From assembly GCF_024642105.1 (NCBI RefSeq), contig NZ_JAHEBT010000052.1:310001-374000 (forward strand): a DNA stretch of 64,000 bases, in the 5' to 3' direction. The translations under genes and the position numbers were made by a program. This stretch comes from Flavobacterium sp. (GTDB taxonomy: Bacteria > Bacteroidota > Bacteroidia > Flavobacteriales > Flavobacteriaceae). Positions 7,536 through 17,003 of this stretch are shown in pieces. The notes under the pieces are model-generated. The model worked only from the letters and a program-made list of their open reading frames with translations. It was not told the DNA's origin and made no database searches. The stretch's first letter is position 1. Every line of letters starts with the position of its first letter.

Positions 7536-8831
7536 TTACTTCACTCTTACAATAAAATAATTTTTCTTTCCGCTTTGCAAAAGCACGAATTGATTGTTGA
7601 TCAAATCGTTAGTTGAAAGTTGGTATTCTTCGGTTATTTTTTCTTTGTTTACCGAAATAGAATTGGCTGTTAAGGCTCTTCTCGCTTCTCCATTGGATTT
7701 AAAGAAACCTGTTTTTTCATTTAAAACCGTCACAATATCCAATCCTTTTTCGATTTCGTTTTTAGCAATTTCAGCTTGAGGAACTCCGTCAAAAACTTCT
7801 AAGAAAGTCGCTTCGTCCAATTGCTTCAAATCAGCTGCCGAAGCATTTCCGAAAAGAATATTCGACGCTTTAATAGCTTTTTCCAACTCTTCTTTAGAAT
7901 GTACCAAAGTGGTTACTTCTTCTGCCAGTTTTCTTTGCAACACTCTCAAATGTGGCGCCACTTGATGCTCTGTAATTAAAGCTTCAATAGTTGCTTTATC
8001 TAAAAAGGTGAAAATCTTAATGTATTTTTCTGCATCTACATCGGTCGTGTTCAACCAAAATTGGTAAAATTTATATACCGAAGTTTTGTCAGCCGTTAAC
8101 CAGACATTTCCGCCTTCCGATTTTCCAAATTTAGATCCGTCAGCCTTAGTAATCAAAGGACAAGTCATCGCATACGCTTTGGCACCTTCGGCATTCATAC
8201 GACGCACTAATTCGGTTCCCGTGGTAATATTACCCCATTGATCAGAGCCTCCCATTTGCAACAAACAGTTGTATTCTTTATGCAAATGATAAAAATCATA
8301 CCCTTGAATCAATTGGTAGGTAAACTCAGTAAACGACATTCCTTCGCCTTCGCCAGACAATCGTTTCTTAACCGAATCTTTTGCCATCATGTAGTTTACG
8401 GTAATACGTTTACCCACATCACGCGCAAAATTGATGAACGACAAATCCTTCATCCAATCGTAATTATTCACTAAAACAGGCGCATTCACTTCCTTCGAAT
8501 TAAAATCCAAGAAACGAGAAAGCACCGCTTTGATTCCTTCTACATTGTGTGCCAAAGTAACTTCGTCCAACAAATTTCTCTCATCTGATTTCCCTGATGG
8601 ATCTCCAATCATTCCTGTTGCGCCTCCTACTAAAGCAATCGGTTTATGTCCAAAATTTTTCAAATGAACTAACAATAAAATTGGCACCAAACTTCCAATA
8701 TGCAACGAATCAGATGTCGGATCAAATCCAATATAGGTCGTTGTCATTTCTTTCAAAAGTTGTTCTTCGGTTCCCGGCATGATATCATGAACCAAGCCAC
8801 GCCATTGTAATTCTTCTACTAAATTTTTCAT
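7536..8831 (-). CDS. tyrS: Tyrosyl-tRNA synthetase
   Basis: This class I aminoacyl-tRNA synthetase charges tRNA-Tyr. From ATG 8831 ([12 protein letters not shown]) it has 431 residues. The catalytic domain shows the HIGH-type motif HIGS (residues 44-47) and the KMSKS-type loop SKFGKSEGG. The C-terminal S4 RNA-binding domain includes [21 protein letters not shown] rejected the start at 8873 because the promoter element on this strand lies at 8857-8850, inside that extension. The gene is single and divergent from the epimerase. Confidence 0.97.
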   Translation of the reverse strand: MKNLVEELQWRGLVHDIMPGTEEQLLKEMTTTYIGFDPTSDSLHIGSLVPILLLVHLKNFGHKPIALVGGATGMIGDPSGKSDERNLLDEVTLAHNVEGIKAVLSRFLDFNSKEVNAPVLVNNYDWMKDLSFINFARDVGKRITVNYMMAKDSVKKRLSGEGEGMSFTEFTYQLIQGYDFYHLHKEYNCLLQMGGSDQWGNITTGTELVRRMNAEGAKAYAMTCPLITKADGSKFGKSEGGNVWLTADKTSVYKFYQFWLNTTDVDAEKYIKIFTFLDKATIEALITEHQVAPHLRVLQRKLAEEVTTLVHSKEELEKAIKASNILFGNASAADLKQLDEATFLEVFDGVPQAEIAKNEIEKGLDIVTVLNEKTGFFKSNGEARRALTANSISVNKEKITEEYQLSTNDLINNQFVLLQSGKKNYFIVRVK

Positions 8832-8849
8832 TTTTATAATCAATTTGCG

Positions 8850-8857
8850 CAAAGATA
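8850..8857 (-). promoter_or_regulatory. -10 element of the tyrS promoter
   Basis: On the minus strand the bases read TATCTTTG, matching TAnnTTTG, 18 bases before the tyrS ATG. It decides the choice of start codon. Confidence 0.7.
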
Positions 8858-8912
8858 GGAATTTCAATGGCAAAATTCAATGGCAATGTCAAACTCAAAA
8901 ATCAATGATTAA

Positions 8913-8944
8913 ATAGATTGCTCCGTCGTTCCTCCTCGCAATGA
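8913..8944 (+). repeat. REP copy 1 (AGATTGCT...CGCAATGAC)
   Basis: ATAGATTGC and GCAATGAC frame a short imperfect hairpin. The same element recurs inside leuS (20411-20438) and between ftsX and DUF3098 (22428-22453). Confidence 0.8.
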
Positions 8945-8990
8945 CAAAAACTTTACGCCCTTGTGACTTCGTGGCAATAGCAAAAAAAAG

Positions 8991-8998
8991 TATCTTTA
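8991..8998 (+). promoter_or_regulatory. -10 element upstream of the epimerase gene
   Basis: TATCTTTA (7 of 8 to TATCTTTG) ends 4 bases before the ATG at 9003. If used, the transcript would be nearly leaderless. Confidence 0.5.
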
Positions 8999-9002
8999 CG
9001 AC

Positions 9003-9992
9003 ATGATTTTAGTTACAGGTGGTACTGGTTTAGTGGGTGCGCATCTCTTACTCCATTTAGTGGAGCAGGGAGAAAATGTTCGCGCTATGTATCGAACTAC
9101 AACTTCGATTGATAAAACCAAAAATTTATTTTCGCTCTACCACAAATCCGATTTATTCAAAAAAATTCAATGGATCGAAGCCGATATTCTTGACATTCCG
9201 TCTTTGGAAATAGCCTTTCAAAATATTGAATTCGTTTACCACTGTGCTGCTCTGATTTCTTTTGACCCAAAAGAGGAAGATGTCATTCGGAAAACCAATA
9301 TTGAAGGCACCGCCAACATCATTAATTTTTGCTTGGCATACGGAATCAAAAAAATGCTATTTGTGAGTTCGATTGCCGCTTTGGGAGATCCAACTTCAGC
9401 AGAAATAACCATTTCTGAAACTACCGAATGGAATCCAGAAAAGCCCCATAGCGATTATGCCATATCAAAATATGGTGCCGAAATGGAAGTTTGGCGTGGG
9501 CAACAAGAAGGCTTAAGCGTACTCATTGTCAATCCGGGAATTATTTTAGGTCCAGGATTCCCTGAACAAGGAAGTGGCGCCTTATTTTCGGCTGTTGCCA
9601 AAGGATTGTCTTTTTACACACTAGGAACAACAGGATTTATTGCGGTTACTGATGTAATCGAAGCAAGTGTCCAATTGATGAATAGCGACGTCAAAAACGA
9701 ACGATTTACATTAATTGAAAATAATTATTCGTTTCAAGAAATCCTAAACTGTATTGCTGACAGCATGCAGATGAAGCGTCCTCAATGGCATGCTACTCCT
9801 TTTCTAATGAACCTATTTTGGAGAATGGATTGGTTTTTAGCTACTTTTTTCTTTCAAAAAAGAAAATTATCTCGGGCTAGTGCCAAAGCCTCGTATTCGA
9901 AAAGTAACTATGACAATTCTAAAATAAAAGGGGTTTTGAATACTGATTTTAAATCGGTGAAAGAATATATTAAATCAATTACTTCTTTATAA
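9003..9992 (+). CDS. NAD-dependent epimerase/dehydratase (extended SDR)
   Basis: This 329-residue Rossmann-fold enzyme begins with the nucleotide-binding motif VTGGTGLVGAHLL (Gly-rich loop about residues 6-12). The extended-SDR catalytic Tyr-Lys pair is in SDYAISKYGAE, with the upstream Ser in LFVSSIAALG. The C-terminal substrate domain is not specific enough to name a substrate; relatives act on nucleotide sugars, dihydroflavonol-like compounds or sterols. It appears monocistronic, ahead of a terminator shared with tRNA-Gln. The reaction is uncertain, the fold is not. Confidence 0.88.
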   Translation: MILVTGGTGLVGAHLLLHLVEQGENVRAMYRTTTSIDKTKNLFSLYHKSDLFKKIQWIEADILDIPSLEIAFQNIEFVYHCAALISFDPKEEDVIRKTNIEGTANIINFCLAYGIKKMLFVSSIAALGDPTSAEITISETTEWNPEKPHSDYAISKYGAEMEVWRGQQEGLSVLIVNPGIILGPGFPEQGSGALFSAVAKGLSFYTLGTTGFIAVTDVIEASVQLMNSDVKNERFTLIENNYSFQEILNCIADSMQMKRPQWHATPFLMNLFWRMDWFLATFFFQKRKLSRASAKASYSKSNYDNSKIKGVLNTDFKSVKEYIKSITSL

Positions 9993-10008
9993 GTTCGATT
10001 TATTACAT

Positions 10009-10040
10009 AAAAAAAGCCTCTCAATTTCTTGAGAGGCTTT
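10009..10040. terminator. Bidirectional terminator
   Basis: AAAGCCTCTCAA and TTGAGAGGCTTT form a 12-bp perfect stem around TTTC. The A-run at 10009-10015 becomes a T-run on the minus strand, so it best serves the tRNA-Gln transcript, and may also end the epimerase mRNA. Confidence 0.85.
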
Positions 10041-10043
10041 ATG

Positions 10044-10114
10044 TTGGTCTACAAGGACTCGAACCTTGAAAGACTGCACCAAAAACAGTTGTGTTACCAT
10101 TACACCATAGACCA
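10044..10114 (-). tRNA. tRNA-Gln (anticodon TTG)
   Basis: The minus strand folds as a cloverleaf: acceptor TGGTCTA/TAGACCA, a D arm with GTGTAATGGTAACAC, an anticodon stem ACTGT/GCAGT with loop TTTTGGT (anticodon TTG) and a T arm containing GGTTCGAGTCC. It is 71 nt with no encoded CCA. A terminator follows on the same strand. Confidence 0.95.
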
Positions 10115-10134
10115 GCAGTGCTGTTAAGCGAGTG

Positions 10135-10142
10135 CAAATTTA
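10135..10142 (-). promoter_or_regulatory. -10 element of the tRNA-Gln promoter
   Basis: The minus strand reads TAAATTTG, about 20 bases before the tRNA 5' end. Confidence 0.55.
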
Positions 10143-10340
10143 ATACAAATTTTATTTTGCGCAAACTTTTGGATTGTTTTTATCAAAAAACTTTTGGGTT
10201 TAACCCAAAGCCATAAGAAACCAACTAAAAACCAATTCATTACTACACGAATTTCAATAGTAGAATTTTTTGTTAATGCTCGCCTGATTACATAAAAAAA
10301 CATTTTCTTTGCATCTTAAAATAAAAACCCAATTTTAATC

Positions 10341-13300
10341 ATGAATAAGGCCGATTTCAATTTTAATAAATGGAACACTATTTTAGGTTGGTTTGCATTT
10401 GCGGTAGCATTAGTAACTTACACCCTTACCGTTGAACCAACGATGAGTTTCTGGGATTGTGGAGAATATATCGCCACTGCCGCAAAATTAGAAGTAGGTC
10501 ACCCGCCTGGAGCGCCTTTATTTCAAATGATTGGAGCATTTTTCGCTATGTTTGCTATTGACAAAGAGCATATTGCTTTGATGGTCAATATGACCTCGGT
10601 GGTTTCGAGTGCATTTACTATTCTGTTTTTATTTTGGTCGTCCAGTATGATTTTGAAAAAAATCATTGGTTCGTATAATGAAATAAACAAAGACAACTCT
10701 ATTGTTATTCTTGGAAGTTCGCTAGTTGGCGCATTGGCTTATACTTTTTCAGATAGTTTTTGGTTCAATGCTGTGGAGGCCGAAGTATATGCTATGGCTT
10801 CTTTACTAATTGCCTTGCTGCTTTGGTTAGGCTTGCGTTGGGAACAAGAAATGAATACCCCAAGAGGAGACAGATGGTTGTTAATTATTTCTCTTGTGAT
10901 TGGACTTTCTTTTGGAGTTCACTTCATGGCTTTATTGACCATTCCTGCGATTGGATTTTTATATTTTTTCAAAAATTACAAAACGGTTACCGTTAAAAAT
11001 TTCATTATTGCCAATGTAGTAGTGATCTCGATTTTGTTGTTCATCTTCAAAATGTTATTGCCTTTAACGATGGCCTTCTTTGGTAAAACCGAAATTTTCA
11101 TGGTCAATGAAATGGGATTACCTTTCAACTCAGGAACTATTTTTGTAACCCTTTTATTGATTGCGTTTTTCTATTTTGGATTGCGTTACACCAAACAAAA
11201 AGGATTGGTTTTTTACAACACAATTATACTTTGTACATTGTTCATTTTAATTGGATTCTCAACTTGGATGATGTTGCCTATTCGGGCCAATGCCAATACC
11301 GTAATTAACGAAAATAAACCTTCGGATGCTGCCGAAGTTCTTGCCTATTACAATAGAGAACAATACGGTGTAAATCCGCTTTTTTACGGACCACAATATA
11401 CAGAGACTTTTGCCGGCCTAGACAAAGACAGACCTTATCTTGACAAAGCACCTAACTACGAAAGAGATTATACTACTGGTAAATATGCTATTACTAATAA
11501 TTTCAAAAATGCAGAACAAAACAGCGATGACAACCAAAAGACATTTTTACCAAGATTGTGGAGCCCTGAACATGTCGAAAATTATATCAATTTTACCAGT
11601 CCGCCTGAATTCAAAATTAATTACGATTATCCTTTTGAAGAAGACTTGGCCAAATATGGAATTGACGCTAATCAGTTAACTGAAGAAGAATACAACAAAG
11701 CCATTGCACAACTCAAAGGTGAAATCGAGAAAGTAGTTACTGAATTCAGACAAGCCTACGCTCAAAAACAAATAGATAATGATGGATACGTGGCTTTCTT
11801 GAAAAACTACGGCGATTACTTGATTATTGAAAAACCAACTACCGTTGATAATTTTAGTTTTATGATTGAATACCAATTTGGGTACATGTACTGGAGGTAT
11901 TTGATGTGGAATTTTGTAGGTCGTCAAAATGACGTACAAGGACGATACGACAATTTAAACGGAAACTGGATTAGTGGCATTCCGTTTATGGATAGTTTGC
12001 ACTTGGGTTCTCAAGACAATTTACCGTCGGATGTATTGAATAATAAAGGTCGCAATGTGTATTTCTTTTTGCCTTTTATCTTAGGATTAATTGGACTGAT
12101 GTACCACGCCAGCAAAGACCGAAAAAGTTTTTATGTGTTACTTTCTTTATTTTTATTTACTGGAATCGCCTTAAAAATATACTTGAACGAAAGACCTTTT
12201 GAGCCTCGCGAACGCGATTATGCTTTAGTGGGATCTTTTTATGTATTTGCGATTTGGATTGGTTTTGGAGTGTATTCTCTTTACGAAAGTGCCAAAAATT
12301 ATTTAGCTCCAAAAATTGCTGGACCTATTTTCATTGCAGCTAGTATATTAGCAGCACCCGTTCTTATGGGATTCCAAAACTGGGATGACCACGACCGTTC
12401 TGACCGCTATACTGCCGTAGCTATGGCTAAAGCGTATTTGAGTTCTTGTGACAAAAACGCCATCTTATTTACCATTGGAGACAACGATACTTTCCCACTT
12501 TGGTACGCTCAGGAAATTGAAAATTTCAGAACTGATGTGAAGATTGTGAACACCAGCCTTTTTATGACCGATTGGTACATTGACCAAATGAAAATGAAAA
12601 GCTACGAATCAGACCCGCTACCCATTTCATTTAAACACAATGAATATGTAGGAGACAAATTAGATTATGTAGCCCATATCCCAAAGATAGAAACACGTTG
12701 GGATGTGAAGGATTTTATCGCTTTCATCAAAAATCCAAAATCAACGGTAGAAATGCAAAATGGACAAACCATTCATTTTTATCCAACGAATAAAATCAGA
12801 ATTCCTATCGACAAAAATACTATCATCAAAAACAAAGTGGTAAGTCCACAGTACAATGATTCTATTGTTTCGGCTATTGACATCGACATTAAAGGAAGTG
12901 CTGTTTATAAGAACCGATTGATGATGCTAGACTTAGTAGCTAACAATAATTGGAAAAGACCTATCTACTTTAGTGGTGGTGCTTTTGATAGCGACGACTA
13001 TCTTTGGATGAAAGAATTTCTCCAACTAGAAGGAATGGTGTACAAATTAGTTCCTATTCGAACTCCATTAGACAAAGATGCAAGTCAAATGGATATGGGC
13101 CAAATTGATTCTGAAGTGATGTACAATAAAGTAATGCATTGGGATTGGGGCAATAGTGAAAGTCCTACTATTTATCACGACCCAGAAACGCGTAGAAATA
13201 GTATTACCTACCGCATGAATTTATCTCGATTAATGAATCAATTAATTAAAGAAGGCAAAAGAGAGAAGGCAAAAAATGTAATTGATTTAGCGATGACCAA

Positions 13301-13622
13301 GATGCCTGTGGATAAATTTGACTACTATTCTTTAGTTGATCCTTTTGCAAAAGGGTATTATGAAGTAGGCGAGAAAGCAAAAGCACAACAATTACTAACC
13401 CAGTTAATTAAAAAATATACTGAAAATCTCGATTATTACAGTCAACTTTCAGCAATAGAGCAAGTCGATATCGCTACGGAAATCATTACCGATATTGAGC
13501 GTTATAGAGGACTGTTAGAAATTATGAAAGAGAGTAACGACCTTGCTTTTTATAACAAGTCTAAAAAAACATTCAACACTTACATTAGTGTTTTCGAACG
13601 CTTTGGGCGAGAGAAAGAATAA
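10341..13622 (+). CDS. DUF2723 polytopic GT-C-like protein (putative protein O-mannosyltransferase)
   Basis: This is a large 1093-residue inner-membrane protein. The N-terminal half (about 13-340) has many membrane helices and opens with the DUF2723 signature TVEPTMSFWDCGEYIATAAKLEVGHPPGAP, here given in parts: TVEPTMSFWDCGEY followed by GHPPGAP. This Asp/Glu-containing loop resembles the catalytic loop of GT-C glycosyltransferases that use lipid-phosphate sugars. A second helix cluster lies near 570-690, and a soluble C-terminal part (about 700-1093) ends in helical repeats. Protein mannosylation is an inference. It gains support from a polyprenyl-phosphate mannose synthase gene about 1.9 kb away on the opposite strand. 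It ends at a bidirectional terminator. Confidence 0.85.
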   Translation: MNKADFNFNKWNTILGWFAFAVALVTYTLTVEPTMSFWDCGEYIATAAKLEVGHPPGAPLFQMIGAFFAMFAIDKEHIALMVNMTSVVSSAFTILFLFWSSSMILKKIIGSYNEINKDNSIVILGSSLVGALAYTFSDSFWFNAVEAEVYAMASLLIALLLWLGLRWEQEMNTPRGDRWLLIISLVIGLSFGVHFMALLTIPAIGFLYFFKNYKTVTVKNFIIANVVVISILLFIFKMLLPLTMAFFGKTEIFMVNEMGLPFNSGTIFVTLLLIAFFYFGLRYTKQKGLVFYNTIILCTLFILIGFSTWMMLPIRANANTVINENKPSDAAEVLAYYNREQYGVNPLFYGPQYTETFAGLDKDRPYLDKAPNYERDYTTGKYAITNNFKNAEQNSDDNQKTFLPRLWSPEHVENYINFTSPPEFKINYDYPFEEDLAKYGIDANQLTEEEYNKAIAQLKGEIEKVVTEFRQAYAQKQIDNDGYVAFLKNYGDYLIIEKPTTVDNFSFMIEYQFGYMYWRYLMWNFVGRQNDVQGRYDNLNGNWISGIPFMDSLHLGSQDNLPSDVLNNKGRNVYFFLPFILGLIGLMYHASKDRKSFYVLLSLFLFTGIALKIYLNERPFEPRERDYALVGSFYVFAIWIGFGVYSLYESAKNYLAPKIAGPIFIAASILAAPVLMGFQNWDDHDRSDRYTAVAMAKAYLSSCDKNAILFTIGDNDTFPLWYAQEIENFRTDVKIVNTSLFMTDWYIDQMKMKSYESDPLPISFKHNEYVGDKLDYVAHIPKIETRWDVKDFIAFIKNPKSTVEMQNGQTIHFYPTNKIRIPIDKNTIIKNKVVSPQYNDSIVSAIDIDIKGSAVYKNRLMMLDLVANNNWKRPIYFSGGAFDSDDYLWMKEFLQLEGMVYKLVPIRTPLDKDASQMDMGQIDSEVMYNKVMHWDWGNSESPTIYHDPETRRNSITYRMNLSRLMNQLIKEGKREKAKNVIDLAMTKMPVDKFDYYSLVDPFAKGYYEVGEKAKAQQLLTQLIKKYTENLDYYSQLSAIEQVDIATEIITDIERYRGLLEIMKESNDLAFYNKSKKTFNTYISVFERFGREKE

Positions 13623-13644
13623 GGAAAGAATCTCCTGAAAAATA

Positions 13645-13678
13645 AAAAAGCAGCACTTCAATAGTGCTGCTTTTTTTA
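13645..13678. terminator. Bidirectional terminator
   Basis: AAAAAAGCAGCACT and AGTGCTGCTTTTTTT form a strong stem around a 5-base loop between the convergent DUF2723 and DUF4296 genes. Confidence 0.9.
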
Positions 13679-13683
13679 TAGAA

Positions 13684-14130
13684 TTAATTTATTTTTTTAC
13701 GAATCGTTTGTAAAGAATCGTTGACTTTAACCGCCTGTTGCTTTTTCTTTTTTAGTTTAGCCAGTCGGAGTTTGTTTTTCTTTTCTTCCGATTTAATTAA
13801 GGCTTTTGCTTTTTTCTTATCCCTCTCCAAACGCTGAACTACTTCGTCAAACATGATTTTATAGTTTTTATAATCGGAAGCATAATACACATTATTTTGC
13901 GCCAATTGCAAACTGTCTATTTTATACTTTTTGTAAATAAATTGTTTCGGTCGGATTTGATTGGAATCTAAAACCGCTGGATTTTGGTATTTAATAGCTT
14001 CTAACAATGATAAATCATACATAATATTGACCATCTGAGATCTTTCGATAAGATGCTTTGGTTGCTTCACCAAATCTTCTTTACACCCTAAAAAGGTCAA
14101 AATTGCTAAAAATGGTAGTATCTTTTTCAT
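13684..14130 (-). CDS. DUF4296 lipoprotein
   Basis: The 148-residue protein carries a lipoprotein signal (MKKILPFLAILTFLGC, Cys16), then a DUF4296 domain (about 25-105, with MVNIMYDLSLLEAIKY and FIYKKYKIDSLQLAQNNVYYASDYKNY, given in pieces). The C-terminus is a very basic coiled helix rich in Lys (about 105-148). The family is found in Bacteroidetes; its function is unknown to me. It is the last gene of the minus-strand operon after the mannose synthase and dihydroorotase genes, starting 5 bases after pyrC. Confidence 0.85.
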   Translation of the reverse strand: MKKILPFLAILTFLGCKEDLVKQPKHLIERSQMVNIMYDLSLLEAIKYQNPAVLDSNQIRPKQFIYKKYKIDSLQLAQNNVYYASDYKNYKIMFDEVVQRLERDKKKAKALIKSEEKKNKLRLAKLKKKKQQAVKVNDSLQTIRKKIN

Positions 14131-14135
14131 CCCAA

Positions 14136-15476
14136 TTATCTATTAAACAGCAATCGTTTTCCAGCACGAATGTCTTTTACTTTAAAAGCGTTATATACCA
14201 ATTGCCCATTGACAAATGTATGCGTAATTCTTGATTTAAAAGTAAAACCTTCAAATGGTGACCAACCGCATTTAGACAAAATATTTTCTTTTTTAACACT
14301 CCAAGGCAAACCTGCATTGACAATAACCAAATCAGCATAATAGCCTTCTTTGATGAATCCACGCTTTTCAATTTTGAAAATTTTAGCAGGATTATGGCAC
14401 ATTTTCTCCACAATCTTCTCAATACTTATTTTTCCTTGATGATACGCTTCAAACAAAGCCACTACTGCATGCTGAACCAACGGTCCTCCAGAAGGCGCAT
14501 TCAGGTACGATTGTTGTTTTTCGGCTAATGTATGAGGTGCGTGATCAGTAGCAATCACATCTATCCTATCGTCTAATAGTGCTTTCCAAAGTGCATCCCT
14601 ATCGGCTGCTGTTTTCACCGCAGGATTCCATTTAATAAAGTTGCCTTTGGTAGCATAATCGTCATTGGTAAACCACAAATGATGCACACAAACCTCTGCT
14701 GTAATTTTTTTGTCCTCCAATGGAATTTTATTGGTAAACAAATCCATTTCTTTAGCAGTTGATAAATGAAAAATATGCAAACGTGCTCCTGTTTTTTTTG
14801 CCAAAGCGATTGCTTTTGAAGACGAAAGATAACAGGCCTCAGCACTTCGAATCAAGTGATGTGCCGTCACTGGAACATCCTCTCCAAATTCTTCTTTGTA
14901 TTGTGCTAAATTGTTTTTAATAGTCGTTTCATCTTCGCAATGCACCGCAATCAACATCGGAGTACTAGAAAAAATACGTTCCAAAGTAGCCTCATTATCC
15001 ACCAACATATTTCCTGTAGATGAACCTAAGAAAATCTTGATTCCAGCTACATTTTTCGGGTTGGTTTTTAAAACCTCCTCCAAATTATCATTAGTAGCTC
15101 CCATCATAAACGAATAATTCGCAAATGATTTTCGGGAAGCAATCTCGTATTTTTCTTCTAAAATTTCTTGAGTAACGGCATTCGGAACCGTATTAGGCTG
15201 TTCTATAAAAGAAGTAATTCCTCCCGCTACCGCTGACCTTGATTCGGATTCAATATCTCCCTTGTGAGTAAGCCCTGGCTCTCTAAAATGTACTTGATCA
15301 TCGATAGCTCCTGGAATTAAATAATTTCCTTCGGCATCAACAATTTTACATTCAGCAGATTTAGCACTAATCGTTTCTGCAATTTCAACAATTAAGTCGT
15401 CCTCAATTAAAACATCGCCCTCAAAAATCGTCCCTTCGTTTACTATTTTGGCATTCTTAATTAAAACCCTGTTCAT
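14136..15476 (-). CDS. pyrC: Dihydroorotase
   Basis: The amidohydrolase interconverts carbamoyl-aspartate and dihydroorotate in pyrimidine synthesis. It has 446 residues, class I-like length. Visible site elements are IPGAIDDQVHFREPGLTHKG (about 54-73), the candidate carboxylated Lys in AGIKIFLGSSTGNML, His residues in VHCEDE and HIFHLSTAKE, and the catalytic Asp in IATDHAPHT. The first His of the usual HxH metal motif is Gln61 here (DQVH). I recall the same DDQVHFREPG motif from Porphyromonas gingivalis dihydroorotase, so it looks like a lineage trait. The gene sits 12 bases after the mannose synthase gene. Confidence 0.92.
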   Translation of the reverse strand: MNRVLIKNAKIVNEGTIFEGDVLIEDDLIVEIAETISAKSAECKIVDAEGNYLIPGAIDDQVHFREPGLTHKGDIESESRSAVAGGITSFIEQPNTVPNAVTQEILEEKYEIASRKSFANYSFMMGATNDNLEEVLKTNPKNVAGIKIFLGSSTGNMLVDNEATLERIFSSTPMLIAVHCEDETTIKNNLAQYKEEFGEDVPVTAHHLIRSAEACYLSSSKAIALAKKTGARLHIFHLSTAKEMDLFTNKIPLEDKKITAEVCVHHLWFTNDDYATKGNFIKWNPAVKTAADRDALWKALLDDRIDVIATDHAPHTLAEKQQSYLNAPSGGPLVQHAVVALFEAYHQGKISIEKIVEKMCHNPAKIFKIEKRGFIKEGYYADLVIVNAGLPWSVKKENILSKCGWSPFEGFTFKSRITHTFVNGQLVYNAFKVKDIRAGKRLLFNR

Positions 15477-15488
15477 CCTATCTTTTTC

Positions 15489-16214
15489 TTATAATGTGTT
15501 GACTAATCTTTTTAATCGTAGTGCAATAACGCCAAATACCGCTTCTACGATAATGGAATTACTCATTTTCGATTGTCCTTTGGTTCTATCAGTAAAAATG
15601 ATAGGCACCTCGGTTATTTTAAAATTTTTACAAAAAGTGCGGTATTTCATTTCGATTTGAAATGCATAACCTACAAACTTGATTTGATCTAAATTGATAC
15701 TCTCTAATACCTGTCTTTTATAACAAACAAATCCCGCAGTAGCATCATGAATTTTCATTCCAGTAATTAAACGCACATACACCGACGCAAAGTACGACAA
15801 CAGAACGCGACTCAAAGGCCAATTGACCACATTAACCCCCGTAACATAGCGAGAGCCTACCGCTAAATCAGCATCACCAAGATGACACGCCTGATACAAT
15901 TTTTCTAAGTCGTGAGGATTGTGCGAAAAATCAGCATCCATCTCAAAAATAAAATCATACTGATGTTGCATTGCCCATTTAAATCCATGAACATAAGCCG
16001 TACCCAAGCCTGACTTCTTAGTTCTTTTTTCCAAAAACAAACGCCCCGGAAATTCTGACTGAAGCGCAATTACTTTATCAGCGGTGTGATCTGGAGAATT
16101 ATCATCGATAATTAAAACGTGAAATGGTTTGTGTTGCGAAAGCACTGTTCTAATAATGCTCTCAACATTCTCAATTTCGTTATAGGTAGGGATTATAACA
16201 ATGCAATCATTCAT
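15489..16214 (-). CDS. Polyprenyl-phosphate mannose synthase (GT2, DPM1-like)
   Basis: This GT-A glycosyltransferase of family 2 has 241 residues from MNDCIVIIPTYNE. The nucleotide-sugar site shows IIPTYNE, IIDDNSPDHT and the DxD motif in MDADFSHNP, with RYVTGVNVVNWP and GFVCYKRQ further on, as in dolichyl-phosphate mannose synthases. There are no C-terminal membrane helices, so it resembles the soluble DPM1 type. It would load mannose (or a related hexose) onto a polyprenyl phosphate for transfer across the membrane. A start 18 bases upstream (16232) is possible. It leads the operon with pyrC and the DUF4296 gene. Confidence 0.9.
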   Translation of the reverse strand: MNDCIVIIPTYNEIENVESIIRTVLSQHKPFHVLIIDDNSPDHTADKVIALQSEFPGRLFLEKRTKKSGLGTAYVHGFKWAMQHQYDFIFEMDADFSHNPHDLEKLYQACHLGDADLAVGSRYVTGVNVVNWPLSRVLLSYFASVYVRLITGMKIHDATAGFVCYKRQVLESINLDQIKFVGYAFQIEMKYRTFCKNFKITEVPIIFTDRTKGQSKMSNSIIVEAVFGVIALRLKRLVNTL

Positions 16215-16304
16215 ATTTTTGAGTAATTTCACCGCAAAAGTAAGCTTTTTATGCCATTTGAGTCATAATAAAATTATAATAAAAAGAATGAAATAAAAAA
16301 TTAG

Positions 16305-16312
16305 TAATTTTG
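16305..16312 (+). promoter_or_regulatory. -10 element upstream of the DUF4271 gene
   Basis: TAATTTTG matches TAnnTTTG and ends 7 bases before the ATG at 16320, so the mRNA would start at or beside the start codon. Confidence 0.65.
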
Positions 16313-16319
16313 TCACACT

Positions 16320-16991
16320 ATGACTGAATACGTACTTCATCCCCGCATAACTGAGAATACTGATTGGGCAACGCTTTTATTTTTAATGTGCTTTGCAACC
16401 ATTGCAATCACCAAATCGGTATTTGAAAATCGATTCAGCGATTTTGCTAACCTACTTTTTTCGGATAAATACAACAAAGTGTATCGAGAAAGCAGCAATT
16501 TAAAAAACGGATTTACGATAGCCTTATTTTTTGTTCAAGTCGTTTCGTTGGCCTTTTTTATCCAACTCGCTTTAAGCATTTATGGGTACGGGAGTAAAAC
16601 AGATTGGATGCAATACATTCAAATTACCAATTTTTTACTTTTCTTCATTCTAGCAAAAGTATTGGTAGAAAAGATAATTGCAACCTCATTTCATATCGAA
16701 GAATTTGTAGAACAATTTAACCATCAAAAAGTAACGTACCGAACCTATATTGGACTTCTTTTACTTCCAATTAACATGTTGTTTTTTTATTTTGATCACA
16801 TTTCAACTGCTCTACCCTCTGCTATTATCGCAATCGTAATAGTAGCTAACCTAATTACTTACATCATTTCCATAAAAAATTATCAAAATTTAATATTCAG
16901 TAAGTTGTTTTATTTTATTTTGTATCTTTGCGCTCTCGAAATAGCCCCTTACTATTTCATGTATTATTGGTTTACAAAAGGAATTGCTTAG
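16320..16991 (+). CDS. DUF4271 membrane protein
   Basis: The 223-residue integral membrane protein has about six hydrophobic segments (for example WATLLFLMCFATIAITKSV near 16-34, FTIALFFVQVVSLAFFI near 65-81, and three in the second half). It matches the Bacteroidetes DUF4271 family, which commonly lies next to hemD. The function is unknown; conserved linkage to heme synthesis is suggestive only. hemD starts 12 bases downstream in the same transcript. Confidence 0.85.
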   Translation: MTEYVLHPRITENTDWATLLFLMCFATIAITKSVFENRFSDFANLLFSDKYNKVYRESSNLKNGFTIALFFVQVVSLAFFIQLALSIYGYGSKTDWMQYIQITNFLLFFILAKVLVEKIIATSFHIEEFVEQFNHQKVTYRTYIGLLLLPINMLFFYFDHISTALPSAIIAIVIVANLITYIISIKNYQNLIFSKLFYFILYLCALEIAPYYFMYYWFTKGIA

Positions 16992-17003
16992 AAAAAGTTA
17001 AAT

